64,000 nucleotides of DNA from JAXGRD01 sp040766105 (GCA_040766105.1 JAXGRD010000004.1:1-64000); one strand, 5' to 3'. Positions 1-9,050 are shown, counted from the first letter of the stretch. Program-made: numbers and translations. The notes: generated by a model from the sequence alone, not told the origin.

Positions 1-222
1 GTTGAATTTATTTTCGATTTTATAAAATAAAATCGGTATTACGAGCGCCAATACGTAATGCAAAAAATATAAAGTTGCTATAACAAGTATTAACACTAGG
101 TTGATCCACCAATTATTAGTTCCATTTGAAATATAAATGTTTTCAATGTATTGAAGCACATTCATAATAATTATATTCATCGTTGGTATAAGAAAAATAA
201 TCCAATATCGTCTCTTTTTCAT
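1..222 (-). CDS. Partial small membrane protein, unknown
   Basis: An open frame of exactly 74 codons runs from an ATG at 222 off the left edge, so the 3' end is missing. The protein starts MKKRRYWIIFLIP, then has two strongly hydrophobic stretches (about residues 6-25 and 42-66) separated by a short polar loop rich in Asn and Trp. This suggests an integral membrane protein with at least two spans. No Shine-Dalgarno sequence is visible and base composition is much more AT-rich than the neighbouring housekeeping genes. It lies two bases downstream of the broken ATPase remnant, so it may be part of an insertion that truncated that gene. I do not recognise a family. Confidence 0.4.
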   Translation of the reverse strand, partial: MKKRRYWIIFLIPTMNIIIMNVLQYIENIYISNGTNNWWINLVLILVIATLYFLHYVLALVIPILFYKIENKFN

Positions 223-224
223 GT

Positions 225-431
225 TTATAAATAATGGCTGATTGGACTCTTGAATTGCGACAACAACAGACGAAGCGTGCTGTCCTTTTTCTGCGCTTTG
301 ATGGAATTGGGTCCAAAAGTGTTTAGCCGTTTTTCTGCGTCGCTGCTCTTCAATCCATTATCCGTTGTTTCAAGACTGTGCAGAACCTCTTCCTTCGTCA
401 CAGACCAAAAATTGTCATTCATCTTTAACAT
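225..431 (-). pseudogene. Truncated N-terminus of a cation-transporting P-type ATPase
   Basis: The 68 residues from MLKMNDNFWSVTKEEVL onward match the cation-transporter N-terminal domain of P2-type ATPases: the helix pair ending in a 'GLKSSDAEKRLNTFGPNSI' block, then a short basic stretch and 'LLLSQFKSPI', which in intact pumps leads into the first transmembrane helix. Here the frame instead runs into SHYL and a stop, and no ATPase sequence follows in the remaining 224 bases. The phosphorylation, ATP-binding and transmembrane domains are therefore gone. The start could also be the Met three codons later. The gene is best read as a remnant cut by a deletion or insertion. Confidence 0.65.
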
Positions 432-485
432 CTTAAACACCAGCTTCCCTAAAGATATTATCGTGAGTATATTCAACGATTTTGA

Positions 486-1637
486 CTAGTTCTGTCTCTG
501 CAGTAAAACGATCGTCTCCACATGTTTCGTCATGGGGAAATTATCATAAGGTTTCATGACCTTCGCCCTGTATCCGAAGTTCTCTAAAAATGCCAAATCA
601 TTGGCCAAGGTCTTAGGATTGCAGGAGATATAGAGGATTTCCGGAACGCCGTAGCTTGCTATCTTCTCCAAAGCCTTTGGGTTGATTCCGGCACGTGGAG
701 GATCCACCACGATGACCTCCGGCTTCTCTTCCATATCTGAAAGCACCTTAAAGACATCTCCGGCAATAAATGTGCAGTTATCCAATCCATTGGATGCTGC
801 ATTTTCTTTTGCTGCTTCCACTGCCTCTTCCACTAGTTCAACGCCCACAACCTTCTTCGCTTTTTTTGCTATGGATTGGGAAATCGTCCCTGTTCCGCAA
901 AACAGATCCCATACCACCTTGTTCTCATAATCATCAATTAAATCAATGGCTTCTTCATAGAGTCGCTCCACCGCTTCCACATTGGTTTGAAAGAAGGAAA
1001 AAGCACTGACCTTAAAGTCCAAGTCCATGATCTTCTCCATGTAGTAATCTCGGCCATAGAGAATCCTCAATTCGTCACAGTTGACCGCATCGGAGACATT
1101 GTCGTTGATGGTCCGCAAAATGCCCACCACTTCATTTTCCAAGGGGAGGGAAAGAACCATTTTCACGAAACCATCTTCGTCAAAGCCATCCTCGCTTGTA
1201 GTCACAATGTTAATCAACAACTCTCCCGTCCGAACACCGGTGCGAAGTATCAAGTTGCGCATCAAGCCGGAGTGTGCCTTTTTGTGATATTTACTGTATC
1301 CACGGCAAAACTCCAGTGTTCCCCTGAGGACTTTATTGTAATCCTCGTGGACTAGCTGGCACTCATCTACCGTAACAATGGACATGTAGTGACCCCGCTT
1401 GTGCATACCCAAGGTCATTTCGCCACCCTTTTCCAAGTCGCCGAAGGTATATTCCATCTTGTTTCGATATCGATACTGACTGGGACTGCCCACAATGGAA
1501 ATCATCTTCTCGGGAAGGCAGTTCTTTTCTTCCATCAATTCTCGGACAATGGCTTCCTTCTCTCGCAGTTGTTCTTCGTAAGGCACTCCTTGATGAATGC
1601 ATCCGCCACAATACGCGTCGTGTTTACAGATATCCAT
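486..1637 (-). CDS. rlmD: 23S rRNA (uracil-C5)-methyltransferase, RlmD/TrmA family
   Basis: SAM-dependent RNA uracil-C5 methyltransferase. An N-terminal Cys cluster (CKHDAYCGGC, Cys 4, 10 and 13, plus a later Cys in VDECQL) fits the 4Fe-4S site of the RumA/RlmD group. The C-terminal Rossmann domain has the SAM motif WDLFCGTGTIS, the VDPPRAGI motif and the catalytic Cys in YISCNPKTL. With 383 residues it lacks an N-terminal TRAM domain, so it is shorter than typical RlmD, and the exact target uridine is uncertain. A longer frame opens at 1670, but it would overlap tgt by 47 bp. The ATG at 1637 sits 13-15 nt after a GGAGGAG ribosome site and is preferred, leaving a 14-bp overlap with tgt. Confidence 0.82.
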   Translation of the reverse strand: MDICKHDAYCGGCIHQGVPYEEQLREKEAIVRELMEEKNCLPEKMISIVGSPSQYRYRNKMEYTFGDLEKGGEMTLGMHKRGHYMSIVTVDECQLVHEDYNKVLRGTLEFCRGYSKYHKKAHSGLMRNLILRTGVRTGELLINIVTTSEDGFDEDGFVKMVLSLPLENEVVGILRTINDNVSDAVNCDELRILYGRDYYMEKIMDLDFKVSAFSFFQTNVEAVERLYEEAIDLIDDYENKVVWDLFCGTGTISQSIAKKAKKVVGVELVEEAVEAAKENAASNGLDNCTFIAGDVFKVLSDMEEKPEVIVVDPPRAGINPKALEKIASYGVPEILYISCNPKTLANDLAFLENFGYRAKVMKPYDNFPMTKHVETIVLLQRQN

Positions 1638-2739
1638 ATTTTCGATAAAACTCCTCCTTATATTGGGCAAAGCGGTTTTCTTCGATTGCTTCGCGTATCT
1701 TCTCCATGGTATTGACCAAGAAATACAGATTGTGCTCCGTCAGCAGCATGGACGACAATATTTCTCCCGATTTGAACAAATGTCGCAAGTATGCTCTGGA
1801 ATAGTTTCTGCAAGTGTAGCAGTCGCATTCCGGATCCAAGGGAGTGAAGTCCCTCTCAAAGCGAGCGTTCTTGATGTTCACTTGACCGAAGGATGTGAGG
1901 GCCGTGCCGTTTCGGGCGATTCTTGTGGGAAGAACACAATCAAACATGTCCACCCCTCTCTCTACGCCCTCAAAGAGATAATCCGGTGTGCCTACCCCCA
2001 TTAAATATCTTGGCTTGTTCTCGGGAAGATAGTCCACGCAGGTGTCCAATACGCGGCACATGATATCCTTGGGCTCTCCCACGGACAGCCCACCAATGGC
2101 GTAGCCGGGCAAATCCAATGCTACGATTTCTTCCGCGCTTTGTTTGCGAAGATCATCGTACATGCCACCCTGCATAATGCCGAAAAGAGATTGGTTTTCC
2201 GTGTTCTTGTGGGCTTCCTTGCAGCGCTTCAACCACCTGGTGGTTCGCTCCATGGAAGGGATAACATATTCCCTATCCGCCGGATAGGGGGCACATTCGT
2301 CAAATGCCATGATAATATCCGAGCCCAAAGCATTTTGCACTTCAATTGACTTTTCAGGCGTGAGCATGTGCCGGCTGCCGTCGATATGAGAAGCAAATTC
2401 TACCCCTTCCTCGGTGATCTTGCGAAGGTCGCCAAGGCTGAACACCTGAAAGCCGCCGCTGTCTGTTAAGATGGGCTTGTTCCAGTTCATAAACTTGTGA
2501 AGTCCACCGGCCTCCTTGACTATTTCGTGGCCGGGTCGCAAGTAAAGATGATAGGTGTTGGAAAGGATGATTTCCGCACCCAGTTTCTCTACTTGTTCCG
2601 GGAGCATCGCCTTCACCGTTCCGGCGGTGCCTACAGGCATGAACACGGGAGTTTGTATCTCTCCATGGGGAGTGGATACGGTTCCTTGCCTCGCCTTTTT
2701 ATCTTTGTGATGTAGCTTGAACGTTACTGCATCTGTCAT
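1624..2739 (-). CDS. tgt: Queuine/preQ1 tRNA-guanine transglycosylase
   Basis: Exchanges guanine 34 for preQ1 in GUN-anticodon tRNAs during queuosine synthesis. The 371-residue product has the usual bacterial TGT length. It shows the active-site block DSGGFQVF, the substrate loop GGLSVGEP and the nucleophile region FDCVLPTRIARNG. The C-terminal zinc site is CDCYTC followed by a His in the RAYLRHL helix. An AAAGG ribosome site precedes the ATG. It is followed 12 bp downstream of queA, which catalyses a later step of the same pathway, so the pair forms a queuosine unit inside the long minus-strand operon that begins at ruvC. Confidence 0.96.
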   Translation of the reverse strand: MTDAVTFKLHHKDKKARQGTVSTPHGEIQTPVFMPVGTAGTVKAMLPEQVEKLGAEIILSNTYHLYLRPGHEIVKEAGGLHKFMNWNKPILTDSGGFQVFSLGDLRKITEEGVEFASHIDGSRHMLTPEKSIEVQNALGSDIIMAFDECAPYPADREYVIPSMERTTRWLKRCKEAHKNTENQSLFGIMQGGMYDDLRKQSAEEIVALDLPGYAIGGLSVGEPKDIMCRVLDTCVDYLPENKPRYLMGVGTPDYLFEGVERGVDMFDCVLPTRIARNGTALTSFGQVNIKNARFERDFTPLDPECDCYTCRNYSRAYLRHLFKSGEILSSMLLTEHNLYFLVNTMEKIREAIEENRFAQYKEEFYRKYGYL

Positions 2740-2751
2740 AAATGAACCTTT

Positions 2752-3780
2752 CTATATTATAAACATGGCGTCGCCATAGCTGAAAAATCGGTATTTTTGT
2801 CTTTTTGCTTCCTCGTATGCTTCCAATACTTTTTCTCGGTCATAAAAAGCGGAAATAAGCATCATCAATGTGGATTTGGGAAGATGAAAGTTGGTGATTA
2901 GACTGTCGATCACTTTGAACTCATAGCCCGGATAGATGAAGATATCCGTGGACCCACTGCCGGCAGGTATTGTTCCGTTGGATTCCGCCGCGCTTTCCAA
3001 TGTCCTGGTGGATGTTGTCCCAACAGATATGATTCTTCCCCCTGCCGTCTTTGTTTCATTGATGATTCGTGCCGCTTCCTCACTGATTTCATACTCCTCA
3101 AAATGCATATGATGATCTTCCACCAAATCAGCCTTTACCGGTCGGAACGTACCAATCCCCACGTGTAGGGTTACATAAATAATTTTTATGCCAACATCCT
3201 CCACTCTGGACAGCAATTCCTTCGTGAAGTGGAGACCTGCCGTGGGCGCTGCAACAGAGCCTTCTTCCCTGCAGTAAACGGTCTGATATCTATCCTTGTC
3301 CCCTTCCCCGGCCTCTCGCCGGATATAGGGTGGCAAAGGCATGTGGCCGATCTGCTCCAACTTCTCCATGAAGATTCCTTCATAGGAAAAATCTACGATC
3401 CTTGTTCCGTCCGGACCGTAGTCAATTATTTCTCCAATTAGTACATCTCCAAAGGATACCCGATCTCCCGGCTTCAACTTCTTGCCGGGTCTGACCATGG
3501 TTTCCCATCGATCTCCTTTGATTCTCTTTATGAGAAGAAACTCCACCTTGGCACCGGTTCCTATCTTGGTTCCAAAGATTCTTGCCGGTAGGACCTTGGA
3601 GTCGTTTAACACCAAGCAATCCGTAGGTTTTAGGTACTGAAGTATGTCATAGAAATGTTCATGACTAATCTGCCCCGACTGCCGATCTACGACCATCATG
3701 CGGGAGTCGTCTCGCTTCTGTTTCGGCCTTTGGGCAATCAGCTCTTCCGGCAAGTGGTAATCAAAATCCGTTACATTCAT
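2752..3780 (-). CDS. queA: S-adenosylmethionine:tRNA ribosyltransferase-isomerase
   Basis: Transfers and isomerises the ribosyl group of SAM onto preQ1-tRNA to make epoxyqueuosine. At 342 residues it has normal family length. The start FDYHLPEELIAQRP, the central VAAPTAGLHFT segment, the HVGIGTFRPV stretch and the C-terminal TNFHLPKSTLMMLISAF are diagnostic of QueA. It lies between ruvB and tgt with 17-bp and 12-bp gaps, the common ruvAB-queA-tgt order of Firmicutes. The start codon follows only a weak AGAAAG ribosome site, which suggests part of its translation depends on coupling with ruvB. Confidence 0.96.
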   Translation of the reverse strand: MNVTDFDYHLPEELIAQRPKQKRDDSRMMVVDRQSGQISHEHFYDILQYLKPTDCLVLNDSKVLPARIFGTKIGTGAKVEFLLIKRIKGDRWETMVRPGKKLKPGDRVSFGDVLIGEIIDYGPDGTRIVDFSYEGIFMEKLEQIGHMPLPPYIRREAGEGDKDRYQTVYCREEGSVAAPTAGLHFTKELLSRVEDVGIKIIYVTLHVGIGTFRPVKADLVEDHHMHFEEYEISEEAARIINETKTAGGRIISVGTTSTRTLESAAESNGTIPAGSGSTDIFIYPGYEFKVIDSLITNFHLPKSTLMMLISAFYDREKVLEAYEEAKRQKYRFFSYGDAMFII

Positions 3781-3797
3781 CGCTTTCTTTCTGTGTA

Positions 3798-4820
3798 TTA
3801 TTCAATGGTCAACTGCTCGCACTCCGGCTCCAAACCCAAGTGTCGATAGGCTCGATCAGAAACCACCCGTCCCTTTTGGGTCCGATGTAGGAATCCTTCC
3901 TGAATCAGATAAGGCTCGTAAACGTCCTCGATGGTAATCCGCTCTTCTCCGATTGCCGCAGCAATGGTATCGATACCTACGGGACCTCCGTGGAAGCGCT
4001 CTATGATAACACGAATAATCTCTCGATCCAAGGCATCCAAGCCCATTTTATCAACGCCCAAGGCTTCCAGAGCCACGTTGGTGATATCAATGTCAATATC
4101 ACCTCTTCCCTCCACCTGGCAAAAGTCTCTGACACGCTTGAGAATGCGGTTTGCCACACGTGGAGTTCCCCGGGATCTCTTGGCCATTTCCTCCAAGGAC
4201 GCCTCATCCGACTTGACCCCGAGAATGGCTGCCGACCGGCTGATAATGGTCTCCAGTTCCTTTGGTGTATAGGTATCAAACTTACAAACCACTCCAAATC
4301 TGTCTCGCAAGGGAGCAGACAGGCTTCCTGCCCTTGTGGTCGCCCCGATGAGTGTAAACTTGGAAAGATCCAGCCGAATGGACCTTGCCGAAGGTCCTTT
4401 TCCAATGATGATGTCCAAAGCGTAGTCTTCCATGGCAGAATAGAGAACTTCTTCCACGTTACGGTTGAGACGATGAATTTCATCGATAAAGAGGACTTGG
4501 TTTTCCTCTAGGTTTGTCAAAATTGCAGCCAAATCCCCTGCCTTGTCAATGGCCGGTCCGCTGGTAATGCGAAGGTCAACCCCCATCTCATTGGAAATAA
4601 TCCCTGCCAAGGTGGTCTTGCCCAGTCCGGGAGGACCGTAAAACAGCACATGATCCAAAGGCTCTCCTCTTCCCTTTGCTGCTTCAATAAAAACCTTCAG
4701 ATTGTCCGTCACGGATTTCTGACCTATGTATTCGTCCAAGGTCTTTGGCCGTAAGGAGGCTTCCGTGATTTCTTCCGTCTCTCTTGCCGTTCCCTCGATG
4801 ATTCTATCTTCGTAATCCAT
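3798..4820 (-). CDS. ruvB: Holliday junction branch-migration ATPase RuvB
   Basis: AAA+ motor that drives branch migration with RuvA. The 340-residue protein has Walker A GPPGLGKTTLA, Walker B LFIDEIHR, sensor-1 LIGATTRAG, the Arg-finger region PLRDRFG and a C-terminal winged helix ending RTQKGRVVSDRAYRHL. An AAAGGA site sits six bases before the ATG. It follows ruvA by 10 bp. Together with ruvA and ruvC it forms the complete RuvABC resolvasome behind a single LexA-box promoter. Confidence 0.97.
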   Translation of the reverse strand: MDYEDRIIEGTARETEEITEASLRPKTLDEYIGQKSVTDNLKVFIEAAKGRGEPLDHVLFYGPPGLGKTTLAGIISNEMGVDLRITSGPAIDKAGDLAAILTNLEENQVLFIDEIHRLNRNVEEVLYSAMEDYALDIIIGKGPSARSIRLDLSKFTLIGATTRAGSLSAPLRDRFGVVCKFDTYTPKELETIISRSAAILGVKSDEASLEEMAKRSRGTPRVANRILKRVRDFCQVEGRGDIDIDITNVALEALGVDKMGLDALDREIIRVIIERFHGGPVGIDTIAAAIGEERITIEDVYEPYLIQEGFLHRTQKGRVVSDRAYRHLGLEPECEQLTIE

Positions 4821-4830
4821 TGTCTATCCT

Positions 4831-5424
4831 TTACATTTTTTTCAGTGCCAGCTTGATGTATTCTTCCACCGTCAAATCTTCATCCCTGACTCCTACAAGT
4901 GCTGCCATGGCTTCACTCTTTGAATATCCCAAGTTGATTAAGCCGTCGATGGCAACGGATCTGTTATCACCCTCCACAATTTCATTGCCGGGAAGATTGT
5001 CTCCGGGAAATCCGCCCTGTATATCGTCCAATTTATCCTTTAACTCCAAAACAATTTTCTGAGCGGTCTTCTTCCCCACTCCGTTTGCTCTGGTAATCAT
5101 GTCAATATCTTCAAAGACGATGGCGCGCTTCAAGTCTTCCAAAGGCATGGCAGAGAGAATGGATAAAGCCGCCTTCGCGCCCACACTGTTGACCCTGATG
5201 AGTTTCTTGAATAAGCTCAAGCTTCTCTCATCACCAAAGCCGAACAAGGTGATGTCATCCTGTTTCACCTGCATATAGGTGTAGGTTTCCACCTCTTCTC
5301 CCTCGGTGGTCATGTACAACCTGCTGTTTCCGGGAACGAAGACCTCAAACCCGACGCCTCCGGTTTCGATGACCACTCGATCTTCCAGCTTCATGATGAG
5401 CGTTCCCTTGATATAGTGGATCAT
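4831..5424 (-). CDS. ruvA: Holliday junction DNA-binding subunit RuvA
   Basis: Tetrameric four-way-junction binding protein that loads RuvB. The N-terminal OB fold (MIHYIKGTL onward) is followed by tandem helix-hairpin-helix motifs (VNSVGAKAALSIL and ANGVGKKTAQKIV) and a C-terminal RuvB-binding domain ending VEEYIKLALKKM. The frame is open to 5478, but the family start MIHYIKG is the ATG at 5424. It overlaps the ruvC stop as ATGA, which implies translational coupling. This gives 197 residues, the usual length. Confidence 0.96.
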   Translation of the reverse strand: MIHYIKGTLIMKLEDRVVIETGGVGFEVFVPGNSRLYMTTEGEEVETYTYMQVKQDDITLFGFGDERSLSLFKKLIRVNSVGAKAALSILSAMPLEDLKRAIVFEDIDMITRANGVGKKTAQKIVLELKDKLDDIQGGFPGDNLPGNEIVEGDNRSVAIDGLINLGYSKSEAMAALVGVRDEDLTVEEYIKLALKKM

Positions 5425-5924
5425 TTCATTCCTCTCTTTCTCAGCCGCTTTCTGGCATCCCCCGAATGACCCTGGCAAATGGCAGCCGCTAAGGCATCTG
5501 CCGTATCGTCAGGTTTCGGCGCTTCCTTGAGATGAAGAATGGTCTTCACCATCATCTGCACCTGATTCTTATCCGCTCTCCCGTAGCCGGTAAGCGCTTG
5601 TTTAATCTGTAGGGGGGTATATTCTTCTATTTCCAGACCGCAGTTGGCACAGGCTAAAACCGCAACACCTCTTGCCTGTCCTACCATGATGGCGGTCTTG
5701 CTGTTGGTATTAAAAAAGAGTTCTTCGATGGCCGCCACTTCCGGTTCGTACTCTGCAATCAGCTCCATCAAAGAATGATACAGGACCTTCAATCTGTCCG
5801 GCATGGGCTCACCCGCTTCTGTGGTCACGGCACCGTAGGAAACGACTTCAAAATGGTTTCCTTTCATGTCAACAATGCCCCATCCCAAGATGGCATATCC
5901 CGGGTCAATTCCCAAAATTCTCAT
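5421..5924 (-). CDS. ruvC: Holliday junction resolvase RuvC
   Basis: RNase H-fold endonuclease that cuts Holliday junctions. The catalytic acids are visible in RILGIDPGYA (Asp7), AAIEELFF (Glu) and PDDTADALAAAIC (the C-terminal Asp pair). At 167 residues it is normal length. The ATG has an AAAGGAG ribosome site. It is the first gene of the ruvCAB-queA-tgt-rlmD operon, with a promoter overlapped by a LexA-type box directly upstream. Confidence 0.96.
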   Translation of the reverse strand: MRILGIDPGYAILGWGIVDMKGNHFEVVSYGAVTTEAGEPMPDRLKVLYHSLMELIAEYEPEVAAIEELFFNTNSKTAIMVGQARGVAVLACANCGLEIEEYTPLQIKQALTGYGRADKNQVQMMVKTILHLKEAPKPDDTADALAAAICQGHSGDARKRLRKRGMK

Positions 5925-5944
5925 ACGGTCTCCTTTTCATGACG

Positions 5945-5973
5945 AGTATATCATAGGAACATATGTTTGTAAA
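5945..5973 (-). promoter_or_regulatory. ruvC promoter with LexA (SOS) box
   Basis: On the minus strand a -35 TTTACA (5968-5973) and a -10 TATACT (5945-5950) are separated by exactly 17 bp. The spacer contains CAAACATATGTTCC (5956-5969), which fits 13 of 14 positions of the Gram-positive SOS box CGAACRNRYGTTYC. A repressor bound here would block the promoter, so the resolvasome operon is predicted to be DNA-damage inducible. Confidence 0.8.
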
Positions 5974-6051
5974 TATAAGGCTTTCTCGATTTATTATTTC
6001 CTGTTATACTAAGGAAACGCTATGGGAGAAAAAGTTTCGATTGGAGATATT

Positions 6052-6906
6052 ATGAAAAAGAAAGAAGAGATAAAGGACTTTATCAAGATTTTTATCAGTA
6101 AAGTCAGAAACTCAGACCTGCCTGACGGAGGTATGGTCATTGCTTACAATATGCTCTTTAGCTTATTTCCCCTCATCATCGTCACCCTGAATATTATCTC
6201 CTTTTTCCTAAAAGGCAGAGAGACCGAAGTCTTAAAGATGTTGCAGATGTTTCCACCGACAGTTGCCGAATTCATCAAACCGATTATCCATGAGTTGATC
6301 AATTCCAGTTCGGCCGGCTTAATCTCTATATCCATCTTACTGGCCCTGTGGACAGGGTCAAAGGTCATGAAAAAACTCATGGATGAAATATCGGAATCCT
6401 TTTCCTTCCACAGAGATATGGGCTTTGTGAAAGAAAAGCTCCTTGCGATTCTATTGGCTTTGGCTCTAATATTTGCTTTTCTCGTCATGCTGGTCACGGG
6501 ACCTTTGTCCTCCTTTATTTATAACACCATTGAAACGATTTTAGGCGAAACCTTAGTAATGAGCTCACTCTTTAAGCTTATTATTCTCCTATCGCCATAT
6601 GTCTTCTTACTGATTATCCTCACAATCATATACAAAATGAGCGTCATTGGATCTGGAATAGGTCTGAAAAAGTTACTGCCGGCATCCATATTTACGGCCC
6701 TTTCCATGTTTGTATTGACAGCGGGTTTTACCATCTATATGGACAACTTTTCAACCTTCAACAAGACCTATGGAAGCTTAGGTGGCGTCATTGTCCTGAT
6801 GCTTTGGCTCTTCCTTACCGGAACGGTGATGATCCTTGGGGGATACTTCGCGTCGTCGCTGATGGAGTACAATAAGCAAAAGTCTATGAAGAAACGGTTG
6901 AATTGA
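6052..6906 (+). CDS. YihY/BrkB-family inner-membrane protein
   Basis: Polytopic membrane protein of the YihY/virulence factor BrkB family; its molecular function is not established. About six hydrophobic segments are visible, including VIAYNMLFSLFPLIIVTL near the start and LGGVIVLMLWLFLTGTVM near the end. The family signature of a conserved 'YGSLGGVIVLMLWL' region before the last helix is present. Two starts are possible: 6022 (poor ribosome site, only about 5 nt from the predicted transcription start after the -10 TATACT at 6005-6010) and 6052, which has GGAG six bases ahead and is preferred (284 residues). It is divergent from ruvC. Confidence 0.78.
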   Translation: MKKKEEIKDFIKIFISKVRNSDLPDGGMVIAYNMLFSLFPLIIVTLNIISFFLKGRETEVLKMLQMFPPTVAEFIKPIIHELINSSSAGLISISILLALWTGSKVMKKLMDEISESFSFHRDMGFVKEKLLAILLALALIFAFLVMLVTGPLSSFIYNTIETILGETLVMSSLFKLIILLSPYVFLLIILTIIYKMSVIGSGIGLKKLLPASIFTALSMFVLTAGFTIYMDNFSTFNKTYGSLGGVIVLMLWLFLTGTVMILGGYFASSLMEYNKQKSMKKRLN

Positions 6907-6971
6907 ATAGCTGTACAATGGTATAATTACAAGTATAAACGTGGAGTTATACAGTGTTGAAAGGATGGGCT

Positions 6972-7418
6972 ATGCGATATTCTAGACAAAACAAAATGCT
7001 GGAATTAATCAACGAACACGAAATCGAGACACAAGAAAAGTTATGCCAATTGCTGAAAGATGCGGGCTATGACGTGACACAAGCAACCGTATCTCGAGAT
7101 ATCAAGGAACTGCAGCTTATTAAAACTTTATCCCCTTCCGGGAAGTATAAATATGCTCAGAATTCAGGTGACGGACCCATTACCGATCGATTTGTGAAAA
7201 TCTTTAAGGAAACCATTAAATCCGTCGTGTCCGCCGAAAATATCATTGTTGTTAAGACATTATCCGGGTGTGGAGCAGCCGCTGGCGAAGCCATCGACTC
7301 TCTCAATTTCCCCCATGTCATAGGCAGCGTTGCCGGTGACAACACCATCATGATTGTTGCCGACAGTAGCAAAAATGTTCCGGAATTAATGGAATTATTC
7401 AACGATTTACTATCTTGA
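6972..7418 (+). CDS. argR: Arginine repressor ArgR
   Basis: Arginine-responsive hexameric regulator. The N-terminal winged helix has the recognition segment TQATVSRDIKELQLIK. The C-terminal oligomerisation and arginine-binding domain carries KTLSGCGAAAGEAID and the core GSVAGDNTIMIV. The frame is open from a GTG at 6954, but the ATG at 6972 follows AAAGGA by six bases and gives the normal 148 residues. An extended -10 promoter (TG at 6919-6920, TATAAT 6922-6927) lies upstream. It is followed 12 bp later by recN, the common argR-recN pairing of Firmicutes. Confidence 0.94.
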   Translation: MRYSRQNKMLELINEHEIETQEKLCQLLKDAGYDVTQATVSRDIKELQLIKTLSPSGKYKYAQNSGDGPITDRFVKIFKETIKSVVSAENIIVVKTLSGCGAAAGEAIDSLNFPHVIGSVAGDNTIMIVADSSKNVPELMELFNDLLS

Positions 7419-7430
7419 TCGAGGTACCAA

Positions 7431-9050
7431 ATGATAAGCCATATTAGTATTAGAGATTTTGCTGTGATTGAAAACACAGAAATCGATTTTTATAAGGGAT
7501 TAAATATTATCACCGGAGAAACCGGTGCAGGAAAATCAGTGGTAGCAACTGCCATCAGCTTAGCCCTTGGCAGCCGTGCTGACACTACTTTTGTGCGCAC
7601 AGGTGCAGACAAAGCCGTGGTTCAAATGGTTGCCGAGGTGGATAACAGAGATATTGTCATCACCCGAGAGCTTTCCACAACGGGCAAAAATATCTGCAAG
7701 ATTGACGAGAAGATTGTTTCTCTTGGTGAGCTGCAAGCCCTTTGCGCTCGAATTGCAGATGTTCACGGACAATACGACAATCAGTCTCTTCTCCAGACAG
7801 AAAACCATCTTCGCCTTGTAGACACCTACGAAAAGGAAGCCATCATTCCCACCCGCATTAAGGTGGAAGATTCCTATCAGGACTACATGGACGCATCCAA
7901 AAAACTTGCGGATTTGGAAGCCAAGGCAATCGACAACGACAGAAAAAAAGAGTTTATGGAGTTCGAGATTGAGGAAATCAAAGCTGCCAGGTTGAACCCC
8001 GGGGAAGATTTGCGTTTGCAGGATGACCTGGTCATTTTGCAGAACAAGGAGCAGATTCACGGAACTTTGGAGAAGACCTATATCGAAGCAAAATCCGGCG
8101 ACAATGCCGCATTGGACAGCATCAGTGGTGTTATTCAAACCCTTCACGAAATCGGTACCTTTTCCAAGGAAGCATCCTCCATCGAGGATGAATTCTCGGA
8201 AATCTATTATCGATTTGAAGATGTTTGCAGCCGCCTTCGTGAGGCGCGGGACAAGTGCGTGTATTCACAGGAAGAAATCGACGAAATCAACGACAGGCTC
8301 TACTTTATCAATGGTCTAAAGCGCAAATATGCCGAAACCATTGACGGCATATTGGAGCACTGTGAAATCCAAGAAAAAGCTTTGTATGAATTAAAGAATA
8401 TAGATGCAGAAGTGGAGAGTGCCAATATTGAGAAGATCCGTCTGAAGGAGATTCTCATTGCAGAAACCCAGCGCCTTACCAATTTAAGGCGAGCCTCTGC
8501 CGCCACCTTGGAATCCAAAATCCAAGAAGAATTGGAAAAACTCAACTTCAACAACGTGGAGCTCTCCATCCACTTTGAAGAACTCCCGTCTTTCACGCCC
8601 AACGGCATGGATAAGGTGGAATTCCTCATAAGCACCAATGTTGGAGAGACCATGAAGCCTCTGTCCAAGATCGCATCCGGCGGAGAAATGTCCAGAATCA
8701 TGCTCGCTCTAAAGAAAATCATCGGCGAGTACGACGGCATCCCCACCATGATCTTTGATGAAATTGACAGCGGTATCAGCGGCGAAACAGCCAGCATCGT
8801 AGGAAAAGCCCTCAGCTCCCTTGCGGAACACAGGCAGATTATCTCCATCACCCATCTTCCGCAGATTGCGGCATACGGAGACCACAACTTCCGAATCGAA
8901 AAATCTTCGGATGACACCAGTACCTACACCACCGTGGTCCATCTGAACGATGAAGAAAAGGTTGCCGAAATTGCCAGACTCCTGTCGGGCATCAACATTT
9001 CCGACATCACCATCCAAAGTGCCAAGGAAATGATCACCATGTCGAAATAA
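7431..9050 (+). CDS. recN: DNA repair ATPase RecN
   Basis: SMC-like protein for double-strand break repair. Walker A GETGAGKSVVATAI lies near residue 30. A long coiled-coil region (about residues 150-370) follows, then the ABC signature IASGGEMSRIMLAL, Walker B TMIFDEIDSGI and the H-loop region ISITHLPQIAAYGD. At 539 residues it is close to the family norm. A GAGGT ribosome site precedes the ATG. No LexA box is visible between argR and recN. A strong intrinsic terminator follows the stop. Confidence 0.95.
   Translation: MISHISIRDFAVIENTEIDFYKGLNIITGETGAGKSVVATAISLALGSRADTTFVRTGADKAVVQMVAEVDNRDIVITRELSTTGKNICKIDEKIVSLGELQALCARIADVHGQYDNQSLLQTENHLRLVDTYEKEAIIPTRIKVEDSYQDYMDASKKLADLEAKAIDNDRKKEFMEFEIEEIKAARLNPGEDLRLQDDLVILQNKEQIHGTLEKTYIEAKSGDNAALDSISGVIQTLHEIGTFSKEASSIEDEFSEIYYRFEDVCSRLREARDKCVYSQEEIDEINDRLYFINGLKRKYAETIDGILEHCEIQEKALYELKNIDAEVESANIEKIRLKEILIAETQRLTNLRRASAATLESKIQEELEKLNFNNVELSIHFEELPSFTPNGMDKVEFLISTNVGETMKPLSKIASGGEMSRIMLALKKIIGEYDGIPTMIFDEIDSGISGETASIVGKALSSLAEHRQIISITHLPQIAAYGDHNFRIEKSSDDTSTYTTVVHLNDEEKVAEIARLLSGINISDITIQSAKEMITMSK

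Noticed and set aside
7419..7430. A LexA box or separate promoter for recN
   Set aside because: Only 12 bp separate argR and recN, and no SOS box is visible there.
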